Assembly (NCBI GenBank): GCA_963698255.1
Contig: CAVOQD010000024.1
Coordinates: 558,001 to 622,000 of the forward strand
Direction of reading: 5' to 3'
DNA: 64,000 nucleotides
Origin: JAWKOK01 sp963698255
Lineage (GTDB): Bacteria; Chloroflexota; Anaerolineae; Caldilineales; Caldilineaceae
Shown: piece by piece, positions 27,495 through 38,309 of the stretch
Position numbering within the stretch: position 1 is the stretch's first letter
How the letters are laid out: every line of letters starts with the position of its first letter
Position numbers and translations under genes: made by a program
The notes under the pieces: model-generated
The model's database searches: none
Told to the model about the DNA's origin: nothing
What the model saw: the letters and a program-made list of their open reading frames with translations, nothing else

Positions 27495-27760
27495 AGAATG
27501 GTGATCCACGAAGAACCACGAAAGGGCACGAAGCCACACAAAGATCTCAAATGATTCGTGAACCTTCGTGCTTCTTCGTGCCCTTCGTAGATCACCAAAG
27601 TTCGCAATACCCTGAGTGTCAATTTCGCCTTTAGCAGGCTGTCGGAGAGAAAGCAGATAGGACGCGGATGACGCTGATCTGACTGATTTCCGCCGATAAA
27701 TGAAAATCGGGAAAAATCCGTCTTTATCCGCCAAAATCCGTGTTATCCGCGTCCCATTTT
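27495..27760. repeat. Repeat-filled spacer between iolE and iolG
   Basis: The 317-bp spacer 27463-27779 has no gene. The part near 27500-27595 is made of CACGAAG-type units (GGGCACGAAG on one side, CTTCGTGCCC on the other), which can form a long hairpin. The part 27680-27760 repeats ATCCG(C/T) units (TTTATCCGCC, GTTATCCGCGTCCC), a family also seen at 54836-54920 and more weakly near 49530-49620. Confidence 0.55.
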
Positions 27761-27779
27761 CTGTCACTCCGACACGCTG

Positions 27780-28778
27780 CTAGATCCCCAATGACGCTAG
27801 ATATTCCCGATTGCGGCGTGCGCTGTCCAACGGGGCGCCCATGCCGGGCAGAATGTCCTGCTCGACTGTGATGTAGCCGTTGTAGTCGTGTGCTTGCAGC
27901 CACGCCAGAATCGCTGCGAAATCGACGCAGCCCTGACCTAGTTCGCAGAAGACGCCATGCGCCACCGCGCCAAAATAGTCCCAGCCTTGGCGCTGCGCTT
28001 CAGCCATGATCTGCGGTTGACAATCCTTGAAGTGGACATAGCAGATCCGATCCGCCAAACGATCCATGGCCGCCAGGATGCCGTCGCAGCTTCCGGCCCC
28101 AAAGGCATAGTGGCCGGTATCGAAGACCAATCCGACCAGTGTCGGATCGGTCAGCCTCAGCAGGCGGTCCAACTCGTCAGGCCGTTCGACGAATCCGGCG
28201 CAGTGGTTATGGACGCCGCATTGGATACCGGTCTCGTTGCGAACCGCGCTGGCCACCCGGTTGACGCCCGTCGCAAAGACGCGCCATTCCTCATCGGATA
28301 GCGCCATCGCCTCAGTCGCCCGCCCCGCGTTGGCTGTGCGAATCGGCACGGTCGCGTTGTCATCGGCCAGCACCAGGAACGGGCGAGTCGACGATCCCAG
28401 CCGATCGGCAAGCTGCGCCATCTGGCGTGCGATCTTCAGCGCCTCGGCTTCGCCGGCGGCGTGTGCGGTCTCGTCTCTGAACGGGATACCGATGTAGGCC
28501 CCGGTGATGGTTAGGTTGCGCGAGTCGAAGGCAGCATACAGTTCATCGGGATCTGTGGGCATGAAGCCCCAATCACCCAGCTCACTGCCGGTGTAGCCGC
28601 TCTCGACCAGTTGATCGAGCATCGTCTCATAGGTGAAGCGGTCTGCCTTTGTGCTGCCAAATTCCAGCGTGCCCCACGAGCAGGGCGCGTTGCCGACCTG
28701 GATCGTGTCGGTATTCTCTTTCATCACCGCGGGGCCTGCACCAGGCACGACGCTACGGGACTCTGTTCCGATCGCCAT
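27780..28778 (-). CDS. iolE: Inosose dehydratase-like TIM-barrel protein
   Basis: A 332-aa xylose-isomerase-like TIM barrel, starting at ATG 28776-28778 with AAGGAG upstream. The N-terminal IQVGNAPCSWGTLEF matches the IolE opening (N-P-x-S-W-G). Metal-site segments follow: GVHNHCAGFVE, LVFDTGHYAFG, YVHFKDCQPQ and YITVEQDIL. The reaction is dehydration of scyllo-inosose to 3D-trihydroxycyclohexanedione, the substrate of IolD. The other iol genes around it make this assignment strong, although the barrel family also includes epimerases. The first 20 residues (TESRSVVPGAG) look like an extension, and ATG at codon 19 is an alternative start. Confidence 0.82.
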   Translation of the reverse strand: MAIGTESRSVVPGAGPAVMKENTDTIQVGNAPCSWGTLEFGSTKADRFTYETMLDQLVESGYTGSELGDWGFMPTDPDELYAAFDSRNLTITGAYIGIPFRDETAHAAGEAEALKIARQMAQLADRLGSSTRPFLVLADDNATVPIRTANAGRATEAMALSDEEWRVFATGVNRVASAVRNETGIQCGVHNHCAGFVERPDELDRLLRLTDPTLVGLVFDTGHYAFGAGSCDGILAAMDRLADRICYVHFKDCQPQIMAEAQRQGWDYFGAVAHGVFCELGQGCVDFAAILAWLQAHDYNGYITVEQDILPGMGAPLDSARRNREYLASLGI

Positions 28779-28837
28779 TGATCTGCTCCTTATCTGAATT
28801 TTCCAACAGGTGATTTCTCAATTTCTTTATGATAGGC

Positions 28838-28950
28838 GGTAGGGATGTAGGGAAGTGGGGTTGTAGGGCTGCGGGTGCCGGAGAAGTATCATGTTGGTCA
28901 GTCCCCTTCTCCACCACCCTACTTCCTCACAACCCCACTCCCCACAATCT
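28838..28950. repeat. GGGAAGTGGGG-type imperfect inverted repeat
   Basis: TAGGGAAGTGGGGTTGTAGGG on the left faces CCCTACTTCCTCACAACCCC on the right. It fills the spacer between the Gfo/Idh gene at 28954 and iolE. A second copy of the family is at 44590-44703. Confidence 0.55.
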
Positions 28951-28953
28951 GCA

Positions 28954-30114
28954 CTACCGCTCAACAGTCTCCCAGCCGCCGCTCTCCCAGGATCGGATCA
29001 TCGCCTGCTGGACCTTGGCCAGGTTCAGCGCTGCCTGGAAACTCGGCTCTCGCTGACGGTCTTCCACGATGGATTGCAGGAAATTGTAGGCTTCGATTGT
29101 CTTGAGATCCTCGTAGCCCACGCCAATGCCATCGCCGGGGTTGAAGCGACCGTGATCGCCATATTTGGGACCGCCCAGCAGTGTCGTGTAGCCATCGTGG
29201 GCATCTTCATCTGGCAGGTAGACCTGCAGCTCGTTCAAGCGCTCGAAGTTCCACTTGAGCGCGCCCTTGGTCCCGTTCACCTCGAAGGACATCTCACATT
29301 TGGGACCATAGATGGCCCGACAAGCCTCGAAACTGCCCTGGACGCCGCCGGCAAAGCGCACCAGCGCACCGACATAGTCCTCGTTGGTCACCGGCCCGGT
29401 CGGATCACCTTGGCTGCCCAGCGAAAAGTGGGTGCCGCCCGGCTTGGGCAGCGGCCGCTCCGTGATGAAGGTGTGCCGATTGCTGACCACGCTGTCGATG
29501 GGGCCGACCAGCATATGCGCCATGTCGGTGACGTGGGACATGATGTCGCCCAGCACGCCCAGGCCGCCCTGCTCATACTGGAAGCGCCACGAGAGCAGAC
29601 CGTAGGGATTGCTGCCGTACATGGAGAAGAAGCGCCCGCGATAGTGGGTCAACGTGCCCAGCCGGCCATCGTCGATGAGTTGCTTGGCGTACTGCACCAT
29701 GGGCGCCCAGCGGTAGTTGAAGCCGACAAAGCTCTTGACGCCGGCCTTGCGCGCCAATGCCTCGATCTCGATGGTCTCCTCCGGCGTGGCGCCGACCGGC
29801 TTCTCGCAGAAGACATGCTTGCCTGCCGCCGTCGCCGCCTTGACCATCTCCAGGTGCAGGAAATTGGGCGACGCAATGTTGACGCCGTCCACTTCGGGAT
29901 GGTTGATGACGTCGCGCCAATCCGTCGTGTACGTCTCGAAGCCCAGCGCCTCCTTGGCGCGCACCGCGCGCTCCTCATAGTCATCCGCGCAGATGACCAG
30001 CCGCGGCCGAATGCCGGAGTCGTAGTAGCGGTCGGCCACAGCCCGATAGGCCCGACTGTGCGCCGTCCCCATCCACCCCATGCCGATGACGCCGATGCCG
30101 ATTGTGTGGGTCAT
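28954..30114 (-). CDS. Gfo/Idh/MocA oxidoreductase, probable inositol-pathway dehydrogenase
   Basis: A 386-aa NAD(P)-dependent sugar/cyclitol dehydrogenase, from ATG 30112-30114. It reads IGIGVIGMGWMGTAHSRAY, with FCEKPVGATPEE as the family signature and SFVGFNYRWAPMVQYAK at the active-site entry. It is longer than iolG (C-terminal extension GDGIGVGYEDLKTIEAYNFL), resembling the scyllo-inositol or 1-carboxy-inositol dehydrogenase group. It sits between iolA and iolE, so it probably widens the range of inositol isomers used. Repeats of two families flank it on both sides. Confidence 0.78.
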   Translation of the reverse strand: MTHTIGIGVIGMGWMGTAHSRAYRAVADRYYDSGIRPRLVICADDYEERAVRAKEALGFETYTTDWRDVINHPEVDGVNIASPNFLHLEMVKAATAAGKHVFCEKPVGATPEETIEIEALARKAGVKSFVGFNYRWAPMVQYAKQLIDDGRLGTLTHYRGRFFSMYGSNPYGLLSWRFQYEQGGLGVLGDIMSHVTDMAHMLVGPIDSVVSNRHTFITERPLPKPGGTHFSLGSQGDPTGPVTNEDYVGALVRFAGGVQGSFEACRAIYGPKCEMSFEVNGTKGALKWNFERLNELQVYLPDEDAHDGYTTLLGGPKYGDHGRFNPGDGIGVGYEDLKTIEAYNFLQSIVEDRQREPSFQAALNLAKVQQAMIRSWESGGWETVER

Positions 30115-30138
30115 GTTTGTCGTCGCCTTTCCTTCTGG

Positions 30139-30287
30139 TGACAAGGGTGAGGGTGACGTGGGGACAGGGTGACAGGGTGATTGATGGGGAGATACATCGA
30201 GATATGCACACTCGCCAATTGGCGCTGCATTTCCCAGAGATATCACACCTCACCTTGTCACCCTGTCCCCTGTCACCCCTTCCCTTT
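30139..30287. repeat. GTGACAGGG-family inverted repeat
   Basis: GTGACGTGGGGACAGGGTGA on the left pairs with TCACCTTGTCACCCTGTCCC on the right. It fills the spacer before the Gfo/Idh gene and adjoins the iolA 3' end. Confidence 0.6.
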
Positions 30288-30288
30288 C

Positions 30289-31770
30289 TCAAAACTGCCG
30301 ACTCCAATCCCTCGGCCAGCGCTCCACGACCACCTTGGTCTGCGTGTAGAACTCGATGCCGTGGCGGGACTGGGCGTGGAGATCGCCGAAGAAGCTCTCG
30401 TTCCAGCCGCTGAAGGGGAAGAAGGCCATGGGCGCGGCCACGCCGATGTTGATGCCGACGTTGCCGGCGTCGGCTTCGTTGCGGAACTTGCGCGCCGCGA
30501 AGCCGCTGCTGGTGAAGATGCAGGCCATGTTGCCGTACGCCCGTCGTTGACCAGGGCGATGGCGTCATCGACCGTCGTCGGCGTGCATGAGGCTGAGCAC
30601 CGGGCCGAAGATCTCCGTGGACGCAATCTCGCTGCTCGGGTTGACGTCGTCGAGAATGGTCGGGAAGACCCAGTAGCCGTCGTCGTAGTCGCTGACGGCC
30701 TTGCTGGCGACCATCGACCAGCAGATTGGCTCCTTCGCCCGCTCCCTTCTCGATCAGCCCTTCGATGCGCGCCTTGCTCTCCGCCGTGATGACCGGCCCC
30801 ATCTGCACGCCTTCGTCCAGGCCGAAGCCGACCGTGGCGACTGGTGGCCACATCGGCCATCAGCTCGGTGAAAGTGGTGCTTGGCCTCGCCGACGGTGAT
30901 GGCGACCGAGGCGGCCAGGCAGCGCTGGCCCGCGCAGCCAAAGGCCGAGTCGGCCATGATCTTGGCCGTCATCTCCATGTCGGCGTCGGGCATGATGACG
31001 ACCGGGATTCTTGGCCCCGCCCTGGCACTGGGCACGCTTGCCGTTGGCCGTGGCCCGGCTGTAGACATAGCTGGCCACCGGCGTCGAGCCGACAAAGCTG
31101 ATGGCGCGGACGCCCGGGTGATCGAGCAGGGCGTCGACCGTCTCCTTGCCGCCGTTGACCAGTTGCACCACGCCCGGCGGGAAGCCGGCCTCTTCCAGCA
31201 GTTCAAAGAGCTTCTGGCTCGATCATCGAGACCTTTTCGCTGGGCTTGAGGATGAAGCAGTTGCCCGAGGCCACCGCATAGGGCAGGAACCAGAGCGGAA
31301 TCATGCCGGGAAAGTTGAACGGCGTGATGGCCGCCACCACGCCCAGCGGCTGGCGGATCATGTGCTCGTCGATGCCGGCGGCGATGTCCTCGTTGTTGTA
31401 GCCCTGCATGAGGATGGGCGCGCCGCAGGCCACCTCCACATTTTCGATGCCGCGCCGCATCTCGCCGATGCTTTCGGCCAGTGTCTTGCCGCACTCGATG
31501 GTGATGAGCCGGGCAATCTCGTCAAGATGTTCTCTCCAGCAGCATCTTGAACTTGAAGAGCGGCTGGATGCGCTCCACCACCGGCGTGTTGCGCCACTCA
31601 GAAATGCCGCCTGTCCCGCCTGCACGGCCAGATCGACCTCGCCGCCCGGCGACATGGGCACTGATGCAATGGCCTGGGCCGTCGCCGGATTGATCATGTC
31701 CAGAAAGTCGGACGCACTGGATCGTTTTCCACTCGCCGCCGATGTAGTTGAGTAATTGTTTGTTGGTCAA
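30289..31770 (-). CDS. iolA: Methylmalonate-semialdehyde dehydrogenase (frame broken many times)
   Basis: Fragments in all three frames line up, in order, with a ~490-aa CoA-acylating aldehyde dehydrogenase: LTNKQLLNYIGGEW, MINPATAQAIASVPM, ENVEVACGAPILMQGYNNE-like, TPFNFPGMIPLWFLPYA, FILKPSEKV, RAISFVGSTPVASYVY, DADMEMTAKIMADSAFGCAGQRCLA (catalytic Cys), VQMGPVITAESKARIE, and NVGINIGVAAPMAFFPFSGW. At least six one-base shifts separate them. The likely start is TTG 31768-31770 after GCGAGG. It oxidises malonate or methylmalonate semialdehyde to acetyl- or propionyl-CoA, the final step of inositol breakdown. So many breaks could mean a pseudogene, but the same pattern affects its neighbours, so I favour poor local sequence quality. 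Confidence 0.72.
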
Positions 31771-31792
31771 GTTGAACCTCGCTTCTTGAAAT

Positions 31793-31905
31793 ATCAAAGA
31801 ACGAAGAACAAAGATCGAAGATCTGCTTGAATGCTCGGAGGCTGTTCCGATATTGGCCCGCTACTCAACCCGATCTTTGTTCTTTGCTCTTCGATTATTT
31901 CTCTC
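31793..31905. repeat. GAAGAACGAAGATC-family repeat
   Basis: Left GAACGAAGAACAAAGATCGAAG, right GATCTTTGTTCTTTGCTCTTCG, giving an imperfect hairpin in the iolD-iolA spacer. The same family recurs at 36025-36110. Confidence 0.55.
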
Positions 31906-31907
31906 TC

Positions 31908-33814
31908 CTACAGAAAATACCGCTCCTTATCCCGCATCTCTTCCCACTCCTCACGCGCTGCATTGACCGAATCGTATTCGCTGACCTCGGCGATGGGCAC
32001 ATCCCACCAGGACTCGTAGCCGGGCACGCCCAGGTAGCGGTCGTTCTCGACGTAGATGACCGTCGTGCGCTCGATGGCCTTGGCCTCTTGCAGCGCCGCG
32101 ACCACGTCTTCGTAGCGTCTGGCATTCGATGACGTACGCGCCCAGGCTGCGGGCATTGGCCACCAGATCGACCGGCAGCACCTCGACGCCATCGTAGCCG
32201 CCGTCATCGGTCGGCAGACCCTCCTCGCCGGGGAAGGCGTAGCGGGTGCCGAAGCCCTCCTGGCCCAGCGAACGGGAGAGCGCACCGATGCTGCGATAGC
32301 CGTTGTTGTTCATGAGGACGATGGTCAGCTTCTGCTTCTCCTGGACCGAGGTGATGATCTCCTGGGCCATCATCAGATAGCTGCCGTCGCCCAGCATCAC
32401 GTAGACCTCACGCTCCGGGTCGGCCATCTTGACGCCCAGCCCGCCGGCGATCTCGTAGCCCATGCAACTGTAGCCGTATTCGAGGTGAAACTGCTTGGGA
32501 TGGCGGCTGCGCCAGAGCTTGTGCATGTCGCCCGGCAGGCTGCCGGCCGCGCCGACCATGACCGCATCGGGATCGCCGCTGTCGTTGACCGCGCCGATGA
32601 GCGCGCCCTGGAAGGGCAGTCCGCTCTCGGCCGATCTTGATGGCGTAGAGTCGGTCGACTTCGTCTTCCCAGGCCGTCGTGCAGTCGCTTGGCTTCGGCG
32701 CTGTAGCTTTCGGCCAGCCTTGAAGCCTTCCGAGCGCCCTGGACAAGCTCGTCCAGCGTGGCCCGGGCATCGCCAACCAGCGGCAGGGCTGAGTGCTTGT
32801 AGGCGTCGAACTCGGCCACGTTGATGTTGATGAAGCGCACATCCGGATGCTCGAACTGGGTCTTGCTGGAGGTGGTGAAGTCGCTGTAGCGGGTGCCGAT
32901 GCCGATGATCAGATCGGCCTGTTTGGCCATGATGTTGGCCGCCGACGTGCCGGTTGCGCCCACCGCGCCCAGGCAGAGCGGATGGTCGTAGCGCAGGCTG
33001 CCCTTGCCGGCCATGGTCTCGCCCACAGGGATGCCCGTGCTGGTCGACAAAGGCTCTCAGGGCATCCGTCGGCCTCGCTGTAGTGAACGCCGCCGCCGGC
33101 GATGATCATGGGCGACTTGGCGCGCTTGATCCACTCGACGGCCTGGGCCAAGGCTCGTCTGATCGGGTCGATTGCGGGGCACGCGCCAGACGCGCTTCTG
33201 CGAAAAGTTCGACCGGATAGTCGTACGCCTCGACCTGCACATCCTGGGGCAGACAGAGCGTGACCGCGCCGGTGTCGGCCGGGCTGGTGAGCACGCGCAT
33301 GGCCTCGGGCAACGCCGTGATGATCTGCTCCGGGTCGGTAGAAGCGGTCCCAGTAGCGGCTGACCGGCTTGAAGCTGTCGTTGGCCGAGATGTCCTGGCT
33401 GTGCTCGAACTCGACCTGTTGCAGCAGGGGGGCCGTGTTGCGCCGGGCAAAGATGTCGCCCGGCAGCAGCAGCACCGGCACCCGGTTGATGGTGGCCCCC
33501 GCCGCCGCGGTCACCATGTTGGTGGCGCCGGGACCGATGGAACTGGTGCAGGCCAGCGTGCGCAGGCGATTGCTGTGCTTGGCAAAGGCCGCGGCCGTGT
33601 GGACCATGGCCTGCTCGTTGCGGGTCTGGTAGTAGCGGAAGGCGGGATACTGCTGGAGCGCCTGGCCCATGCCGGCCACATTGCCGTGGCCAAAGATGCC
33701 GAAACAGCCGGCGAAGAACTTGTGCTCGACGCCGTCTCGCTCCGTGTACTGGACGTCCAAAAATCTGACAATGGCCTGGGCCATCGTCAGGCGAACCGTT
33801 GTGTTGTTGTCCAT
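31908..33814 (-). CDS. iolD: 3D-(3,5/4)-trihydroxycyclohexane-1,2-dione hydrolase (frame broken several times)
   Basis: A ThDP-dependent enzyme of ~630 aa spread over three frames. The N-terminus is MDNNTTVRLTMAQAIVRFL (ATG 33812-33814), followed by FAGCFGIFGHGNVAGMGQAL, YYQTRNEQAMVHTAAAFAK (with the ThDP-activating Glu) and ACTSSIGPGATNMVTAAA. Later pieces are GAVTLCLPQDVQVEAYDYP, KSPMIIAGGGVHYSEA, IPVGETMAGKGSL, VMLGDGSYLMMAQEI ending in NNNGYRSIGALSRSLG (the GDG...NN ThDP motif), and YLGVPGYESWWDVPIAEVSE. This order is diagnostic of IolD, which opens the cyclohexanedione ring to 5-deoxyglucuronate. Breaks lie near 33340, 33170, 33060, 32685, 32630 and 32120. All domains survive, so sequencing error is the simplest reading. 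Confidence 0.82.
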
Positions 33815-33836
33815 TTGGCTCCTGTTTGAATGATAA

Positions 33837-33918
33837 GGGTGACAAGGTGACAGGGTGACAAGGTGAATTCTCAGAACATTGAACTGTTCACCTCAGCACC
33901 CTGTCACCCGGTCCCCTT
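33837..33918. repeat. GTGACAAGG-family inverted repeat
   Basis: GGGTGACAAGGTGACAGGGT on the left and ACCCTGTCACCCGGTCCCCT on the right flank a short loop. It fills the spacer between iolD and the next Gfo/Idh gene. Confidence 0.6.
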
Positions 33919-33919
33919 G

Positions 33920-34929
33920 TCACGTCTTCTCCTGATAGATCGCCGGCATCTCCGGCTCGTCGACCGCCACGGCAACCCGCTGCGGGCCGACTGGATGCAG
34001 GCGTCCGCGATGATCATGGCGATGTAGCCGTCCCATGTCGACGGACCGGTTTGTTCCCCGGCGAGCAGACTGCGCACCCAGGCCGCCGCCTCTTCAATGT
34101 AGGCGATCTCAAAACGTTGCAGCCAGTCCTCCTCGATGGTCTGCGACAGCGCGCCGGATTGGCGCATCTGCATCTCTTGCAGGCCGCCGACCGCCACCGA
34201 TGCCTGTTCGCCGACCACTTCGACACGCACCTCGTAGCCGTAGCCTGCATCGGCGTTCAGCTCGATGATCGCCAACGCACCATGGTCGAAGGCCATCTCG
34301 ATCACGGCCAGCCGGCAGGTGTCGGGCAGAGCCGGATCGGCGGGGATGGTGCGGGTGTAGACGCTGGTCACTTGGCCGCCCAGCAGCCAGCGGGCCGAGT
34401 GGATGTCGTGGACCGCCGAGTTGATGATCACGTCGTCAACGGTGCGCAGCGTTTCGCCGCCCAGATTGGTGTGGGTGCCGCGAAAGTAGAGCGGCCTGCC
34501 CAGCCGCCCCGACTGCACAGCGTTGAAGATCTGTCGATGCGACGGGTCATACTCGCGCATGAATCCGAGCTGCACCAACCGCTTGCCTGCCGCCACCTCA
34601 GCCTTGACCACGCCTTCGGCCTCGGCGACGCTGGTCGCCAGCGGCTTCTCGCACAAGACCGGCTTGCCGGCGGCGATGCAGGCCGACGCCAGGCGAGCGT
34701 GGGTGCGATCCGGCGACGCAATCACCAGCGCGTCAACGTCCGGATCGGCAATCAGAGCGTCGGCGTCTGTGTAGATCTTGGCCCCGCCACATGTCGGCAG
34801 CAACGACCGCCGCCGTGTTCCGGCTCAACATCCATGATGCCCAACCACGCGTGCCCCCGGCGTCCGCAACGCCAGATTGCGCGCATGCCGTCCACCCATG
34901 CCGCCAGTCCCGATGATGCCAATCTTCAC
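33920..34929 (-). CDS. Gfo/Idh/MocA oxidoreductase of the inositol cluster (frame broken)
   Basis: The start is GTG 34927-34929, reading VKIGIIGTGGMGGRHARNLA, a Rossmann NAD motif. The frame then shifts near 34840 and again near 34800 before the long stretch AKIYTDADALIADPDVDALVI. VLCEKPLATSVAEAEG is the family signature, and LVQLGFMREYDPSHRQI plus INSAVHDIHSARWLLGG form the active-site region. A last shift near 33985 restores a C-terminus ending VDEPEMPAIYQEKT with the stop at 33920-33922. It is probably an inositol dehydrogenase acting on another isomer. It lies between iolC and iolD. The three breaks are each one base. Confidence 0.75.
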
Positions 34930-34975
34930 CACTTCACCTGTCACCTTGTCACCCCCTCACCCTGTCATCTTTTCT

Positions 34976-36004
<1,029 letters not shown>

Positions 36005-36024
36005 TCTGTGTCACCTCAGTAGGT

Positions 36025-36110
36025 GAAGAACGAAGATCGAAGATCGGGCAGAGTTGCTCTCCGACGTCAAGAGATCCTTGTTCTTCGTTCTCCAATCTTT
36101 GTTCTTCGTT
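36025..36110. repeat. GAAGAACGAAGATC-family repeat, second copy
   Basis: GAAGAACGAAGATCGAAGAT on the left; TTGTTCTTCGTTC and TTTGTTCTTCGTT on the right. It forms an imperfect hairpin between iolB and iolC and overlaps the iolB stop codon. Confidence 0.55.
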
Positions 36111-37006
36111 AGTACAACGGCAACCGCTCATCCACCCCCACATACGTCTCCTTGACCCAGGTCGCCTTGGGGTCGTCCTGATTGGCCAGGCTTTGGGCGC
36201 TGCCGGCCAGGACGTTGAGATAGTAGGTGGTGTAGCCGGGCGCGCTGGTGACCGGGTGATAGCCTTCGGGCACGAGCACGGCGTCGCCGTCGCGGGCGAC
36301 AGACCAGGGCGTCGATGGGGATAGCCGGCCTGGTGCAGCGGCGAACCCTTCGTCGGTGTAGACGCGCTGGTAGGCGTAGCCGTCGGGCTTGTCGATTCGG
36401 TAGTAGTAGACCTCTTCCAGGTCGGCCTCGATCAGATTGCCGTCGGCGTCCTCGATGTGGACGTCATGCTTGTGGCCGGGATAGCTGCTCCAGTTGCCGG
36501 ACGGCGTGTAGACCTCGACCAGCACCAGCCGGTGGACGGGCGAGCCGGGCGGCAGCAGATCGTTGATCTGGCGGCTGACGTTGTCGCCGCCGCGGATGGC
36601 GATGGGCACATCTTCGGGCATGATCAGCCATGGATCGTGGTCCTCATCGGTCGGCACCCAGGTGACCGCAAACTCGCCGCCCTGCCTCCGCCGTGACGGT
36701 GAACTCGGTTCGCCGCGGCAGGTAGAGCGCATGGGCCGCCGACGTGAAGACGTTCTCTCGCCCGCCGATGCCCTGCCAATCGCCGCGTGACGAGGTCACG
36801 CTGTAGACGCCGGTCAGGTTGACGATGGCCAGTTCGTTCTCGCCGGTCTCGAAGGACCAGCTTTCCCCGCTCGCCAGCCGTCGAACCTGGAACGAAATGT
36901 AGTCCCAGCCGGCCTGTTCAGGCGTGACGGACAGGATCAGGTTCGGGTCGTCGGCTGCGCCGGGTTCGAGGGGGTGAACAAGGATGTTTTCGCTTGTGTA
37001 TTGCAT
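36109..37006 (-). CDS. iolB: 5-deoxy-glucuronate isomerase (frame broken)
   Basis: The start is ATG 37004-37006 (MQYTSENILVHPLEPG), with GGAGAG upstream. The first part holds GWDYISFQVRRLASGESW and the second VEVYTPSGNWSSYPGHKHD, a cupin metal-site motif, then EEVYYYRIDKPDGYAYQRVY and VLVPEGYHPVTSAPGY. This matches IolB (bicupin, ~270-300 aa), which converts 5-deoxyglucuronate to 5-dehydro-2-deoxygluconate. One break is near 36685. A second pair of compensating shifts lies near 36345 and 36305: the other frame there reads SPLHQAGYP, the expected family sequence. The gene is the first enzyme after the LacI regulator. Confidence 0.85.
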
Positions 37007-37039
37007 GGGTTGCACTCTCCTATCCGATCTATCTACGTC

Positions 37040-37119
37040 GTAGGTGCGGTTTGCAACCGCACGATTTTCGAATAACCAAGCTATTCGTGCATGCGCTATG
37101 GGTTGCAAACCGCACCTAC
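37040..37119. repeat. 19-bp perfect inverted repeat with nested hairpin
   Basis: Outer arms 37040-37058 and 37101-37119 (GTAGGTGCGGTTTGCAACC) are exact complements. Inside, CGAATA and TATTCG pair around ACCAAGC, flanked by GCACG/CGTGC. It lies between lacI and iolB and so could partly terminate or process the transcript. Confidence 0.65.
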
Positions 37120-37143
37120 AATTGTCACTGCATCATCACCCTG

Positions 37144-38181
37144 TCACCTGTCCCTGTCCCCGCCGGTCGACCTGCGCACAATCAACTCGCCCGGCAGAAT
37201 CGTTTGCTCTCGCCGTGCCGCCGGATCCGGAGCTCCGATCAGTTCCAGGATGAGGCGCATGGCCGTCTCGCCCATCTGGCGACGTGGCTGACGCAGCGTG
37301 GTGAGCGGCGGTTCGAGGTAGGCGGCGAATTCGACGTCGTCGAAGCCGGTGATGGCGATCTCGTCGGGGATGCGATGGCCCCGGTTGTGCAGCACGGTCA
37401 GCGCGCCGGTGGCCATGGTGTCGTTGTAGCAGCAGATGGCATCAGGCGGTGCGCCCCAGAGTTGATCGGCGGCGGGCAGCAGTTTCTCGGCGGCCTCGAC
37501 GCCGCCGTCAAAGCGACCGTTCTTGCCGATGACAAATAGTTCGGGTTCAAGACCGGCAGCCAGCAGGGTGTCGCTCCAAGCCTGGCGGCGCTCGATCAGC
37601 GTCTTGCCGCCGTCCGCGTTGCCGATGTGGGCGATGCGACGATAGCCGCGGTCGATGAGATGCTGCACGACCTTACACATGCCGCCGTAGTCGTCGTGGA
37701 GGACGGCGTGCATGTTGTCGCCGTCGGCCTGGGTGTTGATCAGCACGATGGGGATGCCGGTCTCCTGCAGCAACTCGGCGTACGGATTGCCGACCATGCT
37801 TGACGCCACGATGATGCCGTCCACCTGGCGGCTCTGGAAGTGGCGCACGACTTCGAATTCACGTTGGGGATTGAGGGTGGCCGTCGCCAGCAGGATGCTG
37901 TAGTTGTTGCGCAACGCCTCATGCTCCAGCCCTTCAGCCACTTCGCTGTTGAACGGATCGGCCAGGTTGTTGATGACAAGGCCCACGGTGTAGCTGCGTT
38001 GCGAAACCAGACCCCGCGCAATCATGCTGGGCGTGTAGCCCATTTCGCGGGCGATGGCGCGGATACGCGCGCGGGTCTCCTCGGCCATGCGGCCTTCGCC
38101 ACGCAATGCACGGCTCACCGTCGGATGGGAGACGCCGGCAAGCTGGGCGATATCCTTGATGGAGACACGTTTTTTGGCCAC
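37144..38181 (-). CDS. LacI-family transcriptional regulator of the inositol cluster
   Basis: The GTG start 38179-38181 gives VAKKRVSIKDIAQLAGVSHPTVSRALRGEGR, a textbook LacI helix-turn-helix with hinge helix. The effector domain follows: YTVGLVINNLADPFNSEV, GIIVASSMVGNPYAELL, RIAHIGNADGGKTLIERR, DAICCYNDTMATGALTVL, ITGFDDVEFAAYLEPPLTTLRQP. The length of 345 aa is normal. The frame is open upstream to 38289 through the promoter region, so those starts are unlikely. A sigma-70 promoter (38280-38309) and an 18-bp dyad (38261-38278) lie upstream, consistent with autoregulation and control of the iol genes downstream. The ligand is probably an inositol intermediate, by position only. Confidence 0.88.
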   Translation of the reverse strand: MAKKRVSIKDIAQLAGVSHPTVSRALRGEGRMAEETRARIRAIAREMGYTPSMIARGLVSQRSYTVGLVINNLADPFNSEVAEGLEHEALRNNYSILLATATLNPQREFEVVRHFQSRQVDGIIVASSMVGNPYAELLQETGIPIVLINTQADGDNMHAVLHDDYGGMCKVVQHLIDRGYRRIAHIGNADGGKTLIERRQAWSDTLLAAGLEPELFVIGKNGRFDGGVEAAEKLLPAADQLWGAPPDAICCYNDTMATGALTVLHNRGHRIPDEIAITGFDDVEFAAYLEPPLTTLRQPRRQMGETAMRLILELIGAPDPAARREQTILPGELIVRRSTGGDRDR

Positions 38182-38260
38182 GGGCGGTTCGTTTTGGCAA
38201 CTGAAGCGGGCTCGAAAATCGACAACGAATTGGACGAGAAACTGCATCGGGGAAGCAAAA

Positions 38261-38278
38261 TGCGCACACGTATGCGCA
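38261..38278 (-). promoter_or_regulatory. Candidate LacI-type operator
   Basis: TGCGCATACGTGTGCGCA on the minus strand: two TGCGCA half-sites around a 6-bp centre. It lies directly after the -10 element, where a repressor would block transcription. Confidence 0.6.
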
Positions 38279-38279
38279 A

Positions 38280-38309
38280 AGTGTATCACGGAGCGATTGC
38301 GCTTGTCAA
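38280..38309 (-). promoter_or_regulatory. Sigma-70-type promoter of lacI/iol cluster
   Basis: Minus strand: TTGACA (38304-38309), an 18-bp spacer, TACACT (38280-38285). The match to the consensus is very close and the position is right for the regulator gene. Confidence 0.75.

Noticed and set aside
27495..27760. Possible CRISPR-like array from repeated units
   Set aside because: The repeats are short, irregular and in both orientations, with no constant spacer length and no cas genes nearby.
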